A stretch of 64,000 nt of DNA from JACRAO01 sp964490895. Lineage in GTDB: Bacteria > Bdellovibrionota > UBA1018. Where the stretch lies: positions 1 to 64,000 of the forward strand of contig CAZBEI010000065.1 in NCBI GenBank assembly GCA_964490895.1, read 5' to 3'. The position numbers and the translations under genes are program-made. Positions 40,875-48,453 of the stretch are shown piece after piece; the first letter of the stretch is position 1; the number at the start of each line of letters is the position of its first letter. The notes under the pieces are model-generated. The model did not search any database, was not told the origin of the DNA, and was given only the letters and a program-made list of their open reading frames with translations.

Positions 40875-42130
40875 TCACTTATGCACAAGCTTTAGAGATC
40901 ATCTATGAAGCTGGAAATAAAAAAATATTAGGAACAGAAAAAATTTCAATAGAACTATCCATCGGAAGAGTCTTAGCGGAATCCATTTATAGCCCAGAGG
41001 ATCTGCCAGGATTTGACAACTCAGCGATGGATGGTTTTTGTGTTGTCTCAAAAGAGACTCTCACCGCAAGTCAAGCTCACCCCATTGAGCTTTCAATTTT
41101 AGATACAATTGCAGCAGGGGACTCCAAGAAATTTGATCCAAGCACATTGGCTGAAAATCTTATCTGCTTCGAAATCATGACCGGAGCTCCTCTTCCTCAT
41201 ACGCAGTTTGATGCAGTGGTTAAGGTAGAAGATGTAAAGCGGTTGGGAAATAAAATCATATTGACCCGACCCATTCTCAGCAAAGAAAATGTTCGACATC
41301 AAGGTTCCGATACTCAGATGGGAACTTTAATCCTTGGATCTGGGACTCCACTCTCGCACCAACACTTACTCATGCTCGCAGCACTGGGCATAAGCGAAGT
41401 TTCTGTATTTAAAAAGCTAAAACTAGCCCTTATTTCAACTGGAAAAGAACTGGCTCATTATACCGAAAAGGAGTTAAAACCAGGACAAATTAGAAATTCT
41501 ACAGCGCCCTATTTATTGAGCCTACTAAACTCTCTGGGGTTTAACGTGACCTATATAGGAAACATCCAAGATGATCCGGGTTACTTCAAAAAAAAATGTG
41601 ACAAAATTATTTTTGATGATTTTGATATTCTTCTTACAACGGGTGCTGTCTCTGTAGGGAAATTTGATTTCATCAAAGAAGTATTAACTCAAATGAAGAC
41701 AGAAATTCTATTTCACAAATCTGCTATTCGACCTGGCAAGCCTATTCTGTTTGGCGAATTTTGCCACCTTGCCAGTCATCACTCTGTGTTTTTTGGGATG
41801 CCTGGAAATCCAATCTCAACGGCAGTTGGGGTGAGGTTTTTTTTAATTCCCTACCTGCGTTGTATCACAAAACAACCCATGGAGGCGCCTCTTTTGATTG
41901 AGCTTGAAAACGAAGTGAGAAAACCCAAAGACCTGCGCTGTTTTTATAAAGCTAAACTCACTATTGTCTCCTCAAAAGCTAAGGTGACTGTTTTACCTGG
42001 ACAGGCCTCGTTTATGGTCAGCCCACTCTTAGAGTCAAGCGCTTGGGCTGTTCTTCCAGATAGCAAAGAGGTGTTCGAGCCTGGAGAAAAAATCGATGTT
42101 TATCCATTATTACCCCAAACCTATTTTTAA
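40871..42130 (+). CDS. moeA: Molybdopterin molybdotransferase
   Basis: This is a 419-residue MoeA. It has LPGFDNSAMDGFCV (about residues 46-59), the MTGAPLP loop, the MoaB-like core with LISTGKEL and TTGAVSVGKFDF, and PGKPILFGEF and MPGNPIS near 310. It inserts molybdate into adenylated molybdopterin. The usual TGGxSxGxxD loop reads TTGAVSVGKFD, a conservative variant. The start overlaps the transporter stop by 4 nt. Confidence 0.93.
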   Translation: MITYAQALEIIYEAGNKKILGTEKISIELSIGRVLAESIYSPEDLPGFDNSAMDGFCVVSKETLTASQAHPIELSILDTIAAGDSKKFDPSTLAENLICFEIMTGAPLPHTQFDAVVKVEDVKRLGNKIILTRPILSKENVRHQGSDTQMGTLILGSGTPLSHQHLLMLAALGISEVSVFKKLKLALISTGKELAHYTEKELKPGQIRNSTAPYLLSLLNSLGFNVTYIGNIQDDPGYFKKKCDKIIFDDFDILLTTGAVSVGKFDFIKEVLTQMKTEILFHKSAIRPGKPILFGEFCHLASHHSVFFGMPGNPISTAVGVRFFLIPYLRCITKQPMEAPLLIELENEVRKPKDLRCFYKAKLTIVSSKAKVTVLPGQASFMVSPLLESSAWAVLPDSKEVFEPGEKIDVYPLLPQTYF

Positions 42131-42150
42131 ATTAAGCCAAGGAAAATAAA

Positions 42151-42417
42151 ATGATTAAAATAAAATTTCAATTTTTTGGTCTGTTAAAAAAGCAAATTCC
42201 AGCTCCTTTTATCGAAATGGAAGTCGAAGAAGGAATAAAACTAAACCAACTCGTCACAAGGCTTCTCAATGTATTAAAAAACGAAGGACACTGCTTACTC
42301 AATATCTCTACTCTTGACGAGTGCGCTATTGCCAACGAATCAAGAGTACTAGATAAAAATGAAGCAATCCATGAGAGCTGCACTCTTTCACTTTTGCCGC
42401 CAGTTTGTGGAGGTTAA
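42151..42417 (+). CDS. moaD: Molybdopterin synthase small subunit
   Basis: This 88-residue ubiquitin-fold protein ends LLPPVCGG, the C-terminal Gly-Gly that carries the thiocarboxylate sulfur. It begins IKIKFQFFGLLKKQI, typical of MoaD. It is activated by a MoeB enzyme (gene at 43756) and works with MoaE, encoded next. A ribosome site for moaE (GGAGG) lies inside its last codons. Confidence 0.88.
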   Translation: MIKIKFQFFGLLKKQIPAPFIEMEVEEGIKLNQLVTRLLNVLKNEGHCLLNISTLDECAIANESRVLDKNEAIHESCTLSLLPPVCGG

Positions 42418-42422
42418 GTATT

Positions 42423-42923
42423 TTGTTTAAATATAAAATAAAAATAACAAAAAAGCCGATAGAAATGAGTAAAATCCTAGAGGAACTTCAAGACCCACGG
42501 AGTGGGGCCTCGACGCTCTTTGTTGGCTCTGTTCGCAATCAGAATCTCGGGCGAGTTGTAAAATCCGTTCACTACGAAGCTTTTGTTCCACTTGCACTTA
42601 AAACCCTTGTTTTGATTTGTAAAAATGCAAAAAAACAGTTTAGCCCCAATAAAGAACTTCTTAAAATCGCCATCGTTCATCGGTTAGGAAAACTCAGTGT
42701 TGGTGAAATGAGTGTCGCAATTGGCGTGGCAACGAAACATCGCGACGAGTCGTACAAAATATCGAGATTCATTATTGAAGAACTAAAAAAACAGGTCCCC
42801 ATTTGGAAAAAAGAACATTATGTAGACGGAGAAAGCGAGTGGCTTAAAGGACATGCACTTTGCAACAAAAACCATCGGCGTCGTGCTCATGGGCGGTCAA
42901 TCGAGCAGAATGAAGTCTCCTAA
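42423..42923 (+). CDS. moaE: Molybdopterin synthase large subunit
   Basis: This is 166 residues from TTG 42423, chosen because GGAGG at 42410-42414 lies 8 nt upstream and no ATG is available. Family marks are DPRSGASTLFVGSVRNQN near residue 23, HYEAFVPLA, and the catalytic-lysine region HRLGKLSVGEMSVAIGVAT, then PIWKKEHYVDGESEW. Together with MoaD it adds two sulfurs to cyclic pyranopterin monophosphate. It overlaps mobA by 71 nt. Confidence 0.9.
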   Translation: MFKYKIKITKKPIEMSKILEELQDPRSGASTLFVGSVRNQNLGRVVKSVHYEAFVPLALKTLVLICKNAKKQFSPNKELLKIAIVHRLGKLSVGEMSVAIGVATKHRDESYKISRFIIEELKKQVPIWKKEHYVDGESEWLKGHALCNKNHRRRAHGRSIEQNEVS

Positions 42924-43461
42924 GGAGGATCTCATCTTTCAAGGAAAAAAATGGATTGACCACCAACTCAGCACTCTTACAAAGACCCTCAAAGGGATTC
43001 CATCCTTTGTCGTTGTCAGTGGCAAACCAAAAGGCTACCCCTCAGTCAAAGATATCAAAAAAAACCTGGGACCGCTGGGTGGGATATATTCTGTGCTCAG
43101 AAATTTTTACCCTATTCTAAAGAATAGCTCTATTCTCTTTATTCCAATTGACATGCCATTTCTTTCCGAAAAATCACTCAAAAAATTAATTCAAGCTCCT
43201 GTGACTCAAAATATTGATTACATAGGTTTTAAATCATACGAACTTCCTTTTTTATTAAAAATATCTGAAAAAACAGTCAAATTGGCACAGTCCTTTTGTG
43301 ATGACTCAATCTGCTCTCGCGATCGCTCGATCAAAAAATTTCTGGCGTGTTTGAATTCGCGTATCATTGGTGTTCCAAAACAACTGCAGTTTGAGTTCTG
43401 CAATATCAACACTCCCGAGGAATGGAAGCTACTTTATGAACATTCGATTATCTCCGAATGA
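42853..43461 (+). CDS. mobA: Molybdenum cofactor guanylyltransferase
   Basis: This is a 202-residue MobA with the nucleotide-binding GVVLMGGQSSRMKSPKEDL, LGPLGGIYSVLRN and the metal-binding FIPIDMPFLSE. It converts Mo-molybdopterin to the bis-guanine-dinucleotide form needed by DMSO-reductase-family enzymes such as the one encoded at 31650. It is close to the usual length. It overlaps moaE at the 5' end and the next gene at the 3' end (26 nt). Confidence 0.92.
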   Translation: MHFATKTIGVVLMGGQSSRMKSPKEDLIFQGKKWIDHQLSTLTKTLKGIPSFVVVSGKPKGYPSVKDIKKNLGPLGGIYSVLRNFYPILKNSSILFIPIDMPFLSEKSLKKLIQAPVTQNIDYIGFKSYELPFLLKISEKTVKLAQSFCDDSICSRDRSIKKFLACLNSRIIGVPKQLQFEFCNINTPEEWKLLYEHSIISE

Positions 43462-43810
43462 AATTCGATTTCGTTTTAAAAAAAATGAGCTTGAGAATCT
43501 ATTAAAAACAGAAAAAATCGAAGAGACTCTCTTCTTTTCCAGAGAAATGGGTTTTAGTTACTGTGTTTTAATGAAACGAAATATTTCAGAAATGGAGCTT
43601 TGTTTGTACCCCAATCAATTTGTATTGCATATCCATCCTCATCAGATAGAAACGTTATTAAACCAAGATCTAAGAAAAAACTCAGGTCTGTTTCAGGAAA
43701 TTTATAGGGACGAAACAAATGTGTTAAAACTAAAAGTCGAGATTGATTTAGATCCTCACCCTTTTTCGAGGGGGCCTTTCCAGGCCGAAAAGCCGCCCTC
43801 AAGCGAATAG
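43436..43810 (+). CDS. Conserved small protein of Mo-cofactor operons (DUF7009-like)
   Basis: This is 124 residues from ATG 43436. It begins MNIRLSPNEIRFRFKKNELE and continues with IEETLFFSREMGFSYCVL. This recalls the MKIRIxGNSIRLRLxxxEV opening of a family of about 120-130 residue proteins (DUF7009-like) often seen near molybdopterin genes. No catalytic residues are known. It overlaps mobA and, convergently, the MoeB gene by 55 bp. Its context supports a role in cofactor or sulfur-carrier metabolism, without proof. Confidence 0.6.
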   Translation: MNIRLSPNEIRFRFKKNELENLLKTEKIEETLFFSREMGFSYCVLMKRNISEMELCLYPNQFVLHIHPHQIETLLNQDLRKNSGLFQEIYRDETNVLKLKVEIDLDPHPFSRGPFQAEKPPSSE

Positions 43811-44859
43811 ACATCTAGAATTCCCTTATTTTTTATGTCTAAAACAAGTTTTTTTGAGCTATTCCCTACTCCACAATAAAAGACATATTTTTTACCTAAA
43901 TAGTGTATATTTTTAAGTTGCTCGTCATTGAGACAGAGAGACCCTGGGATACGACCCAACTTCCATTCGAGAGGACTTCTGAGATCAATCAAGACCAGGT
44001 GTTCTGTTTGCATGAGTGCAGTCAATTCTTTTTGTGCCAGTTCAAGGTTTTGAGTCTGAAATACCTCCAAAGGACTCTGCATTTTGCTTTGACCTATATT
44101 TTGAAAAGAACAAGTCGTACAATTTGAATTTTTTTGAGTTTTAAAAATTGAAAAATTCATAGTTTGAGTGTCCATCACAAGAAGCTTATTTAATAATAAT
44201 TCAAAAGGTGCTGGAGGACTGTCTTGAGACAAAATCCATTTTAAAGTTTCCAGGGCTAGTATAGATCCTAGGATACCTGCCACAGGACCTAAAATTCCAG
44301 TTTCAGAGCAATTAGGGACCCCTTCCTTTGGAGGCTCTGGGTAAAGACAACGGTAACAATTTCCTTTTCCGCCTCCTTTTTCTGGCCAAAACAGCGACGC
44401 TCTCACCTCAAATTGGGAGAGAGCGCCGAAAACCCAAGGGGTATTCATTTTTGTGCAATAGTCATTGATTAAATATTTAGTGTCAAAGTTATCTGTGCCA
44501 TCAATAACAATATCATAACCAGAAAAGACATCCGCTACATTTTGTGAACTCAGCAAGTCCGGGTAAGTTTGAATTTCGACTTTAGAGTTGAGTTGAGTGA
44601 GTTTTTCTTTTGCAACCTCAGTTTTTAATTCTCCCTGATCTGATTCAGAATATAAAACTTGTCGATTTAAGTTTGATCTATCCACACGATCAAAATCTAC
44701 TAGACCTATTTTTCCAATACCTGCTGCAACTAAATATTGAGATGCGGGCACGCCTAAGCCACCCACCCCAACACAAAGTACTTTAGCTTTCGAAATTTTT
44801 TCCTGGCCTTTTTCTCCTACCTCTTTGAGTAGAATTTGTTTTATGTAGCGCTGATCCAT
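43756..44859 (-). CDS. MoeB-type adenylyltransferase fused to rhodanese
   Basis: This is 367 residues. An E1-like domain (1-250) has the ATP loop VGVGGLGVPASQYLVAAGIG, the DFDRVDRSNLNRQ motif and a structural zinc site (CYRC, later CTTC). A C-terminal rhodanese domain (about 270-367) has catalytic Cys in FYCGVGNSS. It adenylates the C-terminal Gly of MoaD (and perhaps ThiS) and can supply sulfur through the rhodanese cysteine. The loop CGVGNSS suggests an unusual sulfurtransferase specificity. It is convergent with the cofactor operon. Confidence 0.9.
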   Translation of the reverse strand: MDQRYIKQILLKEVGEKGQEKISKAKVLCVGVGGLGVPASQYLVAAGIGKIGLVDFDRVDRSNLNRQVLYSESDQGELKTEVAKEKLTQLNSKVEIQTYPDLLSSQNVADVFSGYDIVIDGTDNFDTKYLINDYCTKMNTPWVFGALSQFEVRASLFWPEKGGGKGNCYRCLYPEPPKEGVPNCSETGILGPVAGILGSILALETLKWILSQDSPPAPFELLLNKLLVMDTQTMNFSIFKTQKNSNCTTCSFQNIGQSKMQSPLEVFQTQNLELAQKELTALMQTEHLVLIDLRSPLEWKLGRIPGSLCLNDEQLKNIHYLGKKYVFYCGVGNSSKKLVLDIKNKGILDVYSLEGGFSAWKGPLEKG

Positions 44860-44865
44860 ACTTTT

Positions 44866-46305
44866 TCAGCTTGTCTGGCCGCTTAAATAAGAAATTACAT
44901 GGTGTGCCGTGTAAGATTGCTGTCCATGGGGAAGAAATTGCTTTAACTGAAGCAAATCATCCCCTGCAGTAAGAAGAGGTAGCTCTTGATAACCATTTTT
45001 TTGAATTTGCCCAAGTCCGATGTTTGACATGAGTGCATTACACAAGCACTTCCGACCGACGGTGTCTTCGATCTTGCCGCCCTTGTGAACATAGTCGTCA
45101 ATAGGTTCTGCCGGGCAGCGATAGATCATACTTCCATCTGGACGATTTACGATTTGCCTGAGATAGCCGAGATCACACTTCCGAGAACGTGCTTGATACA
45201 AAGCACTTTCTGACAACGTCCCTTCTAGTGGAGCAATCTTAAACGGAAACCCCGTGGGTGATGCAAAAGGATCAGTAAAGACAGCCTCGGGTTTGGTAGG
45301 ATTATTAAAACACCACTTTTCGATCACTGCTTTTCGTAAATGCTCCGACAAACCCGACTCGTTGCAAAACGCAAATGCGGTGCCAACCTGTATGCCAGTT
45401 GCACCGACACTGAGCGCTTGCTGGAGTTTATCTGGAGATCCAAATGATCCTGCAAGCCAGAATGGAAGACCGATCTTTCGAATTGCCTCCAAGTCAGCTT
45501 CGTCCTTTGCACTGTAAATGGGTTCACCTCGTTCATTGAGTTGCAGAGGTCCTCTAGGTGGGGCGTTATGTCCTCCCGCCAAAGGACCTTCGATTATGAA
45601 ACCATCTACCTTACCTGTAGATTTTCGAGCCAGATGTAGAGCTAGTGTAGCTGACGAAATAATCGCTAAAAACTTTGGCCTTATTAAGGAAGACCGAGCC
45701 ATTTTTGGAAATACGTGCATCGGATCAAAGCTGATTCGAATGTCTGTGTCAGGATTAGACTCGGCAACTACGATCTTAATCGAGGCTTCATTTTGCTCTG
45801 AAAATCTGTCCAAGACGCCAGGAATTTCGCGAGGAACACCTGCTCCCATGAGTACGTAATCTACCCCAGCAAGCATTGCACCATAGATACCAGGAAGATT
45901 CGAAGTTTGAAGTTTTTCTAGAAAGTTGATCCCAATAACTCCGTCGTGGCCTTCTTTTGCGAGAAAAACTTCAACAAAACTAGCAACCACACTCAACTGC
46001 TGTAAAAAAAGAGGTGCACTCACCGAAGGAAGTGGGATCCTCTTATAGCCTTTTCCAAGAGAGCGGCCATTTTGCAGCCAAAAAGAGGAAAGAACCTGTT
46101 CGATAAGAACGCCATCAGGAAAGTGAGCAAGTGCCCGCCGCACGTGTCCTTCGGCGTCACTATCTTGAAGTCTGCGGATCAAAATCGTATTGATGCCTGT
46201 CCCAGATACCACTCCCAGTTGTCCGAGCGTAGAGACGGCCTTTGCTAGTCTCCAATCAGATACTCCGACACCCATGCCTCCTTGAATAATCAGCGGTAGA
46301 CTCAT
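44866..46305 (-). CDS. Nitronate monooxygenase-like flavoprotein
   Basis: This is 479 residues from ATG 46305 (GGGAAGG upstream). It is a TIM-barrel FMN enzyme of the nitronate monooxygenase/2-nitropropane dioxygenase group: LIIQGGMGVGVSDWRLAKAV at the start, IEGPLAGGHNAPPRG near residue 245, PFWLAGSFGSPDKLQQAL and GATGIQVGTAFAFC. A Cys-rich C-terminal part (YRCPAEP, GRKCLCNAL) distinguishes the longer subgroup. The substrate may be propionate-3-nitronate or another nitro compound; in this setting nitro detoxification is reasonable. It ends 6 nt before the MoeB gene. Confidence 0.82.
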   Translation of the reverse strand: MSLPLIIQGGMGVGVSDWRLAKAVSTLGQLGVVSGTGINTILIRRLQDSDAEGHVRRALAHFPDGVLIEQVLSSFWLQNGRSLGKGYKRIPLPSVSAPLFLQQLSVVASFVEVFLAKEGHDGVIGINFLEKLQTSNLPGIYGAMLAGVDYVLMGAGVPREIPGVLDRFSEQNEASIKIVVAESNPDTDIRISFDPMHVFPKMARSSLIRPKFLAIISSATLALHLARKSTGKVDGFIIEGPLAGGHNAPPRGPLQLNERGEPIYSAKDEADLEAIRKIGLPFWLAGSFGSPDKLQQALSVGATGIQVGTAFAFCNESGLSEHLRKAVIEKWCFNNPTKPEAVFTDPFASPTGFPFKIAPLEGTLSESALYQARSRKCDLGYLRQIVNRPDGSMIYRCPAEPIDDYVHKGGKIEDTVGRKCLCNALMSNIGLGQIQKNGYQELPLLTAGDDLLQLKQFLPHGQQSYTAHHVISYLSGQTS

Positions 46306-46443
46306 ATCCTTCCCATAACACATTTTTACCCACTCAAGGGTTCAAAATTGAGAGATTCCACCATCCCGCGGATGCTGAAATTTGGGTTTGGTTTTCCGAA
46401 GGAGCCGAGCCTAGCCATCGCTAAAACTGAAAAACATTAGTAG

Positions 46444-46818
46444 TCAAGCACAGCATGAAGGCTCTTCTGCTGAAGCACTTTGCCCAGATACCGCTTCTTT
46501 ATATGCTTTAAATGCTTTAATAGCCCACATTTCACCCACACAGCCACCCATAGTAGAGGCAATAGCTAAAAACTCACCAAGTTCTATTTCTGTAGTGCCA
46601 ACTGCTACTGCGCGATGGATATAGTATTTAAAACATGGCTCACATCGAGCCGAGATAGCCCAAACCATCGCAGTGAGAATTTTAAATTTCTGAGGTACCT
46701 CACCATCTGAAAAGATTGCCTTCTTCCTCATTTGATCAATCAGTGCTGGGATTCCACTTGTGATTTTAGAAAAGTCCTTCATTAAGTTTAAGGCAGGATC
46801 AATTTTATTATAATCCAT
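46444..46818 (-). CDS. AhpD-like (carboxymuconolactone decarboxylase) protein of the mer locus
   Basis: This 124-residue all-alpha protein has the CxxC-type site ARCEPCFKYYIHRAVAVG (about residues 57-74), STMGGCVGEMWA and a C-terminal EEPSCCA with two more Cys suited to metal binding. It is the last gene of the merT-merP operon, 10 nt after merP. Such proteins recur beside mercury or arsenic genes. A role in thiol redox or metal hand-over is inferred. A decayed relative lies at 17030-17212. Confidence 0.75.
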   Translation of the reverse strand: MDYNKIDPALNLMKDFSKITSGIPALIDQMRKKAIFSDGEVPQKFKILTAMVWAISARCEPCFKYYIHRAVAVGTTEIELGEFLAIASTMGGCVGEMWAIKAFKAYKEAVSGQSASAEEPSCCA

Positions 46819-46828
46819 AAGTCCTCCA

Positions 46829-47122
46829 TTAGTTTTCTATTTTTTTGCATTCTTGAGACGTTGCTTTATATCCCACATCGTTAATTGCTTTCTTAATAGC
46901 TTCTGCATTCGTTTGTGCGGGATCAAATTGAACAACTGCATTTTTCTTTTCAACAAAGACTTTGGCTACTTCAACGCCCTTAATCTTCTTCACGGCAGCT
47001 TTCACCGTGATGCCACAGGTAGCGCAGGTCATCCCTTGTACATTATAACAAGCCTGCTCTGCCCTGGCTAAGCTTGCTACGTTGAGCATGCTTATAAAAA
47101 CCAAGTATATTATTTTTCTCAT
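46829..47122 (-). CDS. merP: Periplasmic mercury-binding protein
   Basis: This is 97 residues from ATG 47122 with GGAGGGAG upstream. A signal peptide (MRKIIYLVFISMLNVASLARA) precedes one HMA domain with GMTCATC (about residues 33-39), and a Cys-containing tail (SQECKKIEN). It binds Hg(II) in the periplasm and passes it to MerT. It ends 10 nt before the AhpD-like gene and begins 11 nt after merT. Confidence 0.88.
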   Translation of the reverse strand: MRKIIYLVFISMLNVASLARAEQACYNVQGMTCATCGITVKAAVKKIKGVEVAKVFVEKKNAVVQFDPAQTNAEAIKKAINDVGYKATSQECKKIEN

Positions 47123-47133
47123 TTCTCCCTCCT

Positions 47134-47490
47134 TTAGGAAAAAAACCAGACAACCCACTGTGGGGAGGTTATTCCCAAGACAGCAACTGAAACTCCAATC
47201 CAATAAAATATAACCATCTTTCTATATTTTTTGGGATCGGCACAAATGGACCCTGGTTCACAACTGTTACGTCTTCGATAAAGTGTAAAACCAGCAACTC
47301 CAAAAAGCACTAAGACTAAAATTAACATGGGTACGCGGATCACATCAAATTTTGCCAGAGCTGCTGCACCAGATACTCCAAGAATTGTCAAAATGAGAGG
47401 ACCTACACAACATAAAGGGACTAGCATAGAAGCAATAATTCCAGTTGTCACAAGCCATCCAGATTTATTTCCGACTTTGCTCTTGTTCAT
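47134..47490 (-). CDS. merT: Mercuric transport protein
   Basis: This is 118 residues from the ATG at 47488-47490, which overlaps the thioredoxin-like stop (ATGA). It has three membrane helices; the first carries the CC pair in MLVPLCCVGPLILTILGV (about residues 24-41). A cytoplasmic Cys pair (NSCEPGSICADP) precedes helix three. It imports Hg(II) received from MerP. With no merA reductase in the window, the fate of imported mercury is unclear. Confidence 0.88.
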   Translation of the reverse strand: MNKSKVGNKSGWLVTTGIIASMLVPLCCVGPLILTILGVSGAAALAKFDVIRVPMLILVLVLFGVAGFTLYRRRNSCEPGSICADPKKYRKMVIFYWIGVSVAVLGITSPQWVVWFFS

Positions 47491-47759
47491 CTCGTTCCAA
47501 CTCCCGCTGCTCGCAGTTCCTTTTCGCTCACGGTACCACTTATACAGCAATCAAGAAGTCTACCGTCTACAACGATAGCAGGAACTTTTGTAATGCCATA
47601 TTTTTTTGCTTTATCTCTACACTCATTGGTGGCACATCCAGCATTAAGGTCGTAGATTACGACATTGCATGATGAACATGCTATTTTTTTAACTAGGGCC
47701 ACAACGGGCTCACAAACCGGACAGCCAGAAGTGAAAACCTCAATTTTTCTATTAGCCAT
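47487..47759 (-). CDS. Thioredoxin-like small protein of the mer locus
   Basis: This 90-residue thioredoxin/glutaredoxin-fold protein has VFTSGCPVCEPVVALV (CxxC at residues 14-17), a second Cys-rich stretch (KIACSSCNV and LNAGCATNECRDKAKKYG) and the cis-Pro loop VPAIVV followed by CC. The many Cys are unusual for a thioredoxin and fit metal or organomercurial handling. It is the first gene after the MerR-type promoter and is coupled to merT. Half of a paralogue survives at 2859-3004. Confidence 0.8.
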   Translation of the reverse strand: MANRKIEVFTSGCPVCEPVVALVKKIACSSCNVVIYDLNAGCATNECRDKAKKYGITKVPAIVVDGRLLDCCISGTVSEKELRAAGVGTR

Positions 47760-47783
47760 AATTTAGGACTCCTTCTATCATCA

Positions 47784-47814
47784 GCTTAACCCCTATACCC
47801 AAGTATAGGGTCAA
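47784..47814 (-). promoter_or_regulatory. MerR-type promoter/operator of the mer operon
   Basis: The minus strand reads TTGACC (47814-47809), 19 bp, TTAAGC (47789-47784). The overlong 19-bp spacer is the hallmark of MerR-activated promoters. It contains the perfect dyad CCCTATAC-N4-GTATAGGG (47791-47810). Confidence 0.85.
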
Positions 47815-47828
47815 TAGAAATTATTTTC

Positions 47829-47859
47829 TTGGCCTTGTACCTATATATAGGGTTAGAAT
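47829..47859 (+). promoter_or_regulatory. Promoter/operator of merR
   Basis: TTGGCC (47829-47834), a 19-bp spacer and TAGAAT (47854-47859). The spacer holds the palindrome CCTATATATAGG (47840-47851). The -10 box ends 6 nt before the ATG, so the merR transcript would begin at or next to its start codon. Confidence 0.6.
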
Positions 47860-47865
47860 ATAAGC

Positions 47866-48279
47866 ATGAGAAACGGTGTGTCTAAAACTTTAACTATTGG
47901 TCAACTAGCGAAGGCTGCTGATGTTAACATTCAAACCGTTCGTTTTTATGAAAGAAAAGGAATTTTAAAACCCCAAACACGACTAGAATCAGGCTATCGT
48001 ATTTACAACGAAGACAGTCTTAGACGTCTTCGTTTTATTCGTCACGCAAAGGATTTGGGTTTTAGTCTTAATGAGATTCAAAGTCTCCTCAATCTCAGGG
48101 TGCGTTCAGTAGAAAGTTGCAATCAAGTTAAATTGAAGGCTGAGCAAAAGCTGAAAGATGTTCAGCAAAAGATCGTCCAACTCAGAACGTTAGAACGAAC
48201 CCTCAAGGGTCTCGTTTCTGATTGTGAAAATCGTGTCGTTTCAGACTGTTGCCCAATAATTAAAAAAATGGAAATCTAA
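47866..48279 (+). CDS. merR: MerR-family mercury-responsive regulator
   Basis: This is 137 residues. A winged helix-turn-helix (TIGQLAKAADVNIQTVRFYE, then RKGIL) leads to a long dimerisation helix. Three Cys (in ESCNQV, SDCENRV and DCCPII) match the spacing of the Hg(II)-binding cysteines of MerR, the last two nine residues apart before a Pro. This supports mercury over copper or zinc as inducer. It is divergent from the thioredoxin-merT-merP operon and likely controls both directions through the two dyads between them. The following 48280-48453 holds no gene I can support. Confidence 0.88.
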   Translation: MRNGVSKTLTIGQLAKAADVNIQTVRFYERKGILKPQTRLESGYRIYNEDSLRRLRFIRHAKDLGFSLNEIQSLLNLRVRSVESCNQVKLKAEQKLKDVQQKIVQLRTLERTLKGLVSDCENRVVSDCCPIIKKMEI

Positions 48280-48453
48280 ACTATTCTGTTAAAGCTTGTT
48301 TCGGGGGCCATTGCCGCCACAGCTTTAGTGTTTTCATACAGCAATTTTGAAGGGTTCCCAAATGCTCCATGTAAGGCTGGCTAATCTTGAAAAATATAAA
48401 AAAATGACGGTAGAGCAGGTTTGTAATATATTTACTATATTCATATTGTTTAT

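Noticed and set aside
43367..43435. Longer N-terminus of the DUF7009-like protein inside mobA
   Set aside because: The segment is read from the mobA coding region in another frame and the family-like sequence begins at ATG 43436.
48280..48453. Possible short exported peptide after merR (hydrophobic run LVSGAIAATALVFSYS)
   Set aside because: No start codon in a sensible place and an early stop; more likely non-coding remnant.
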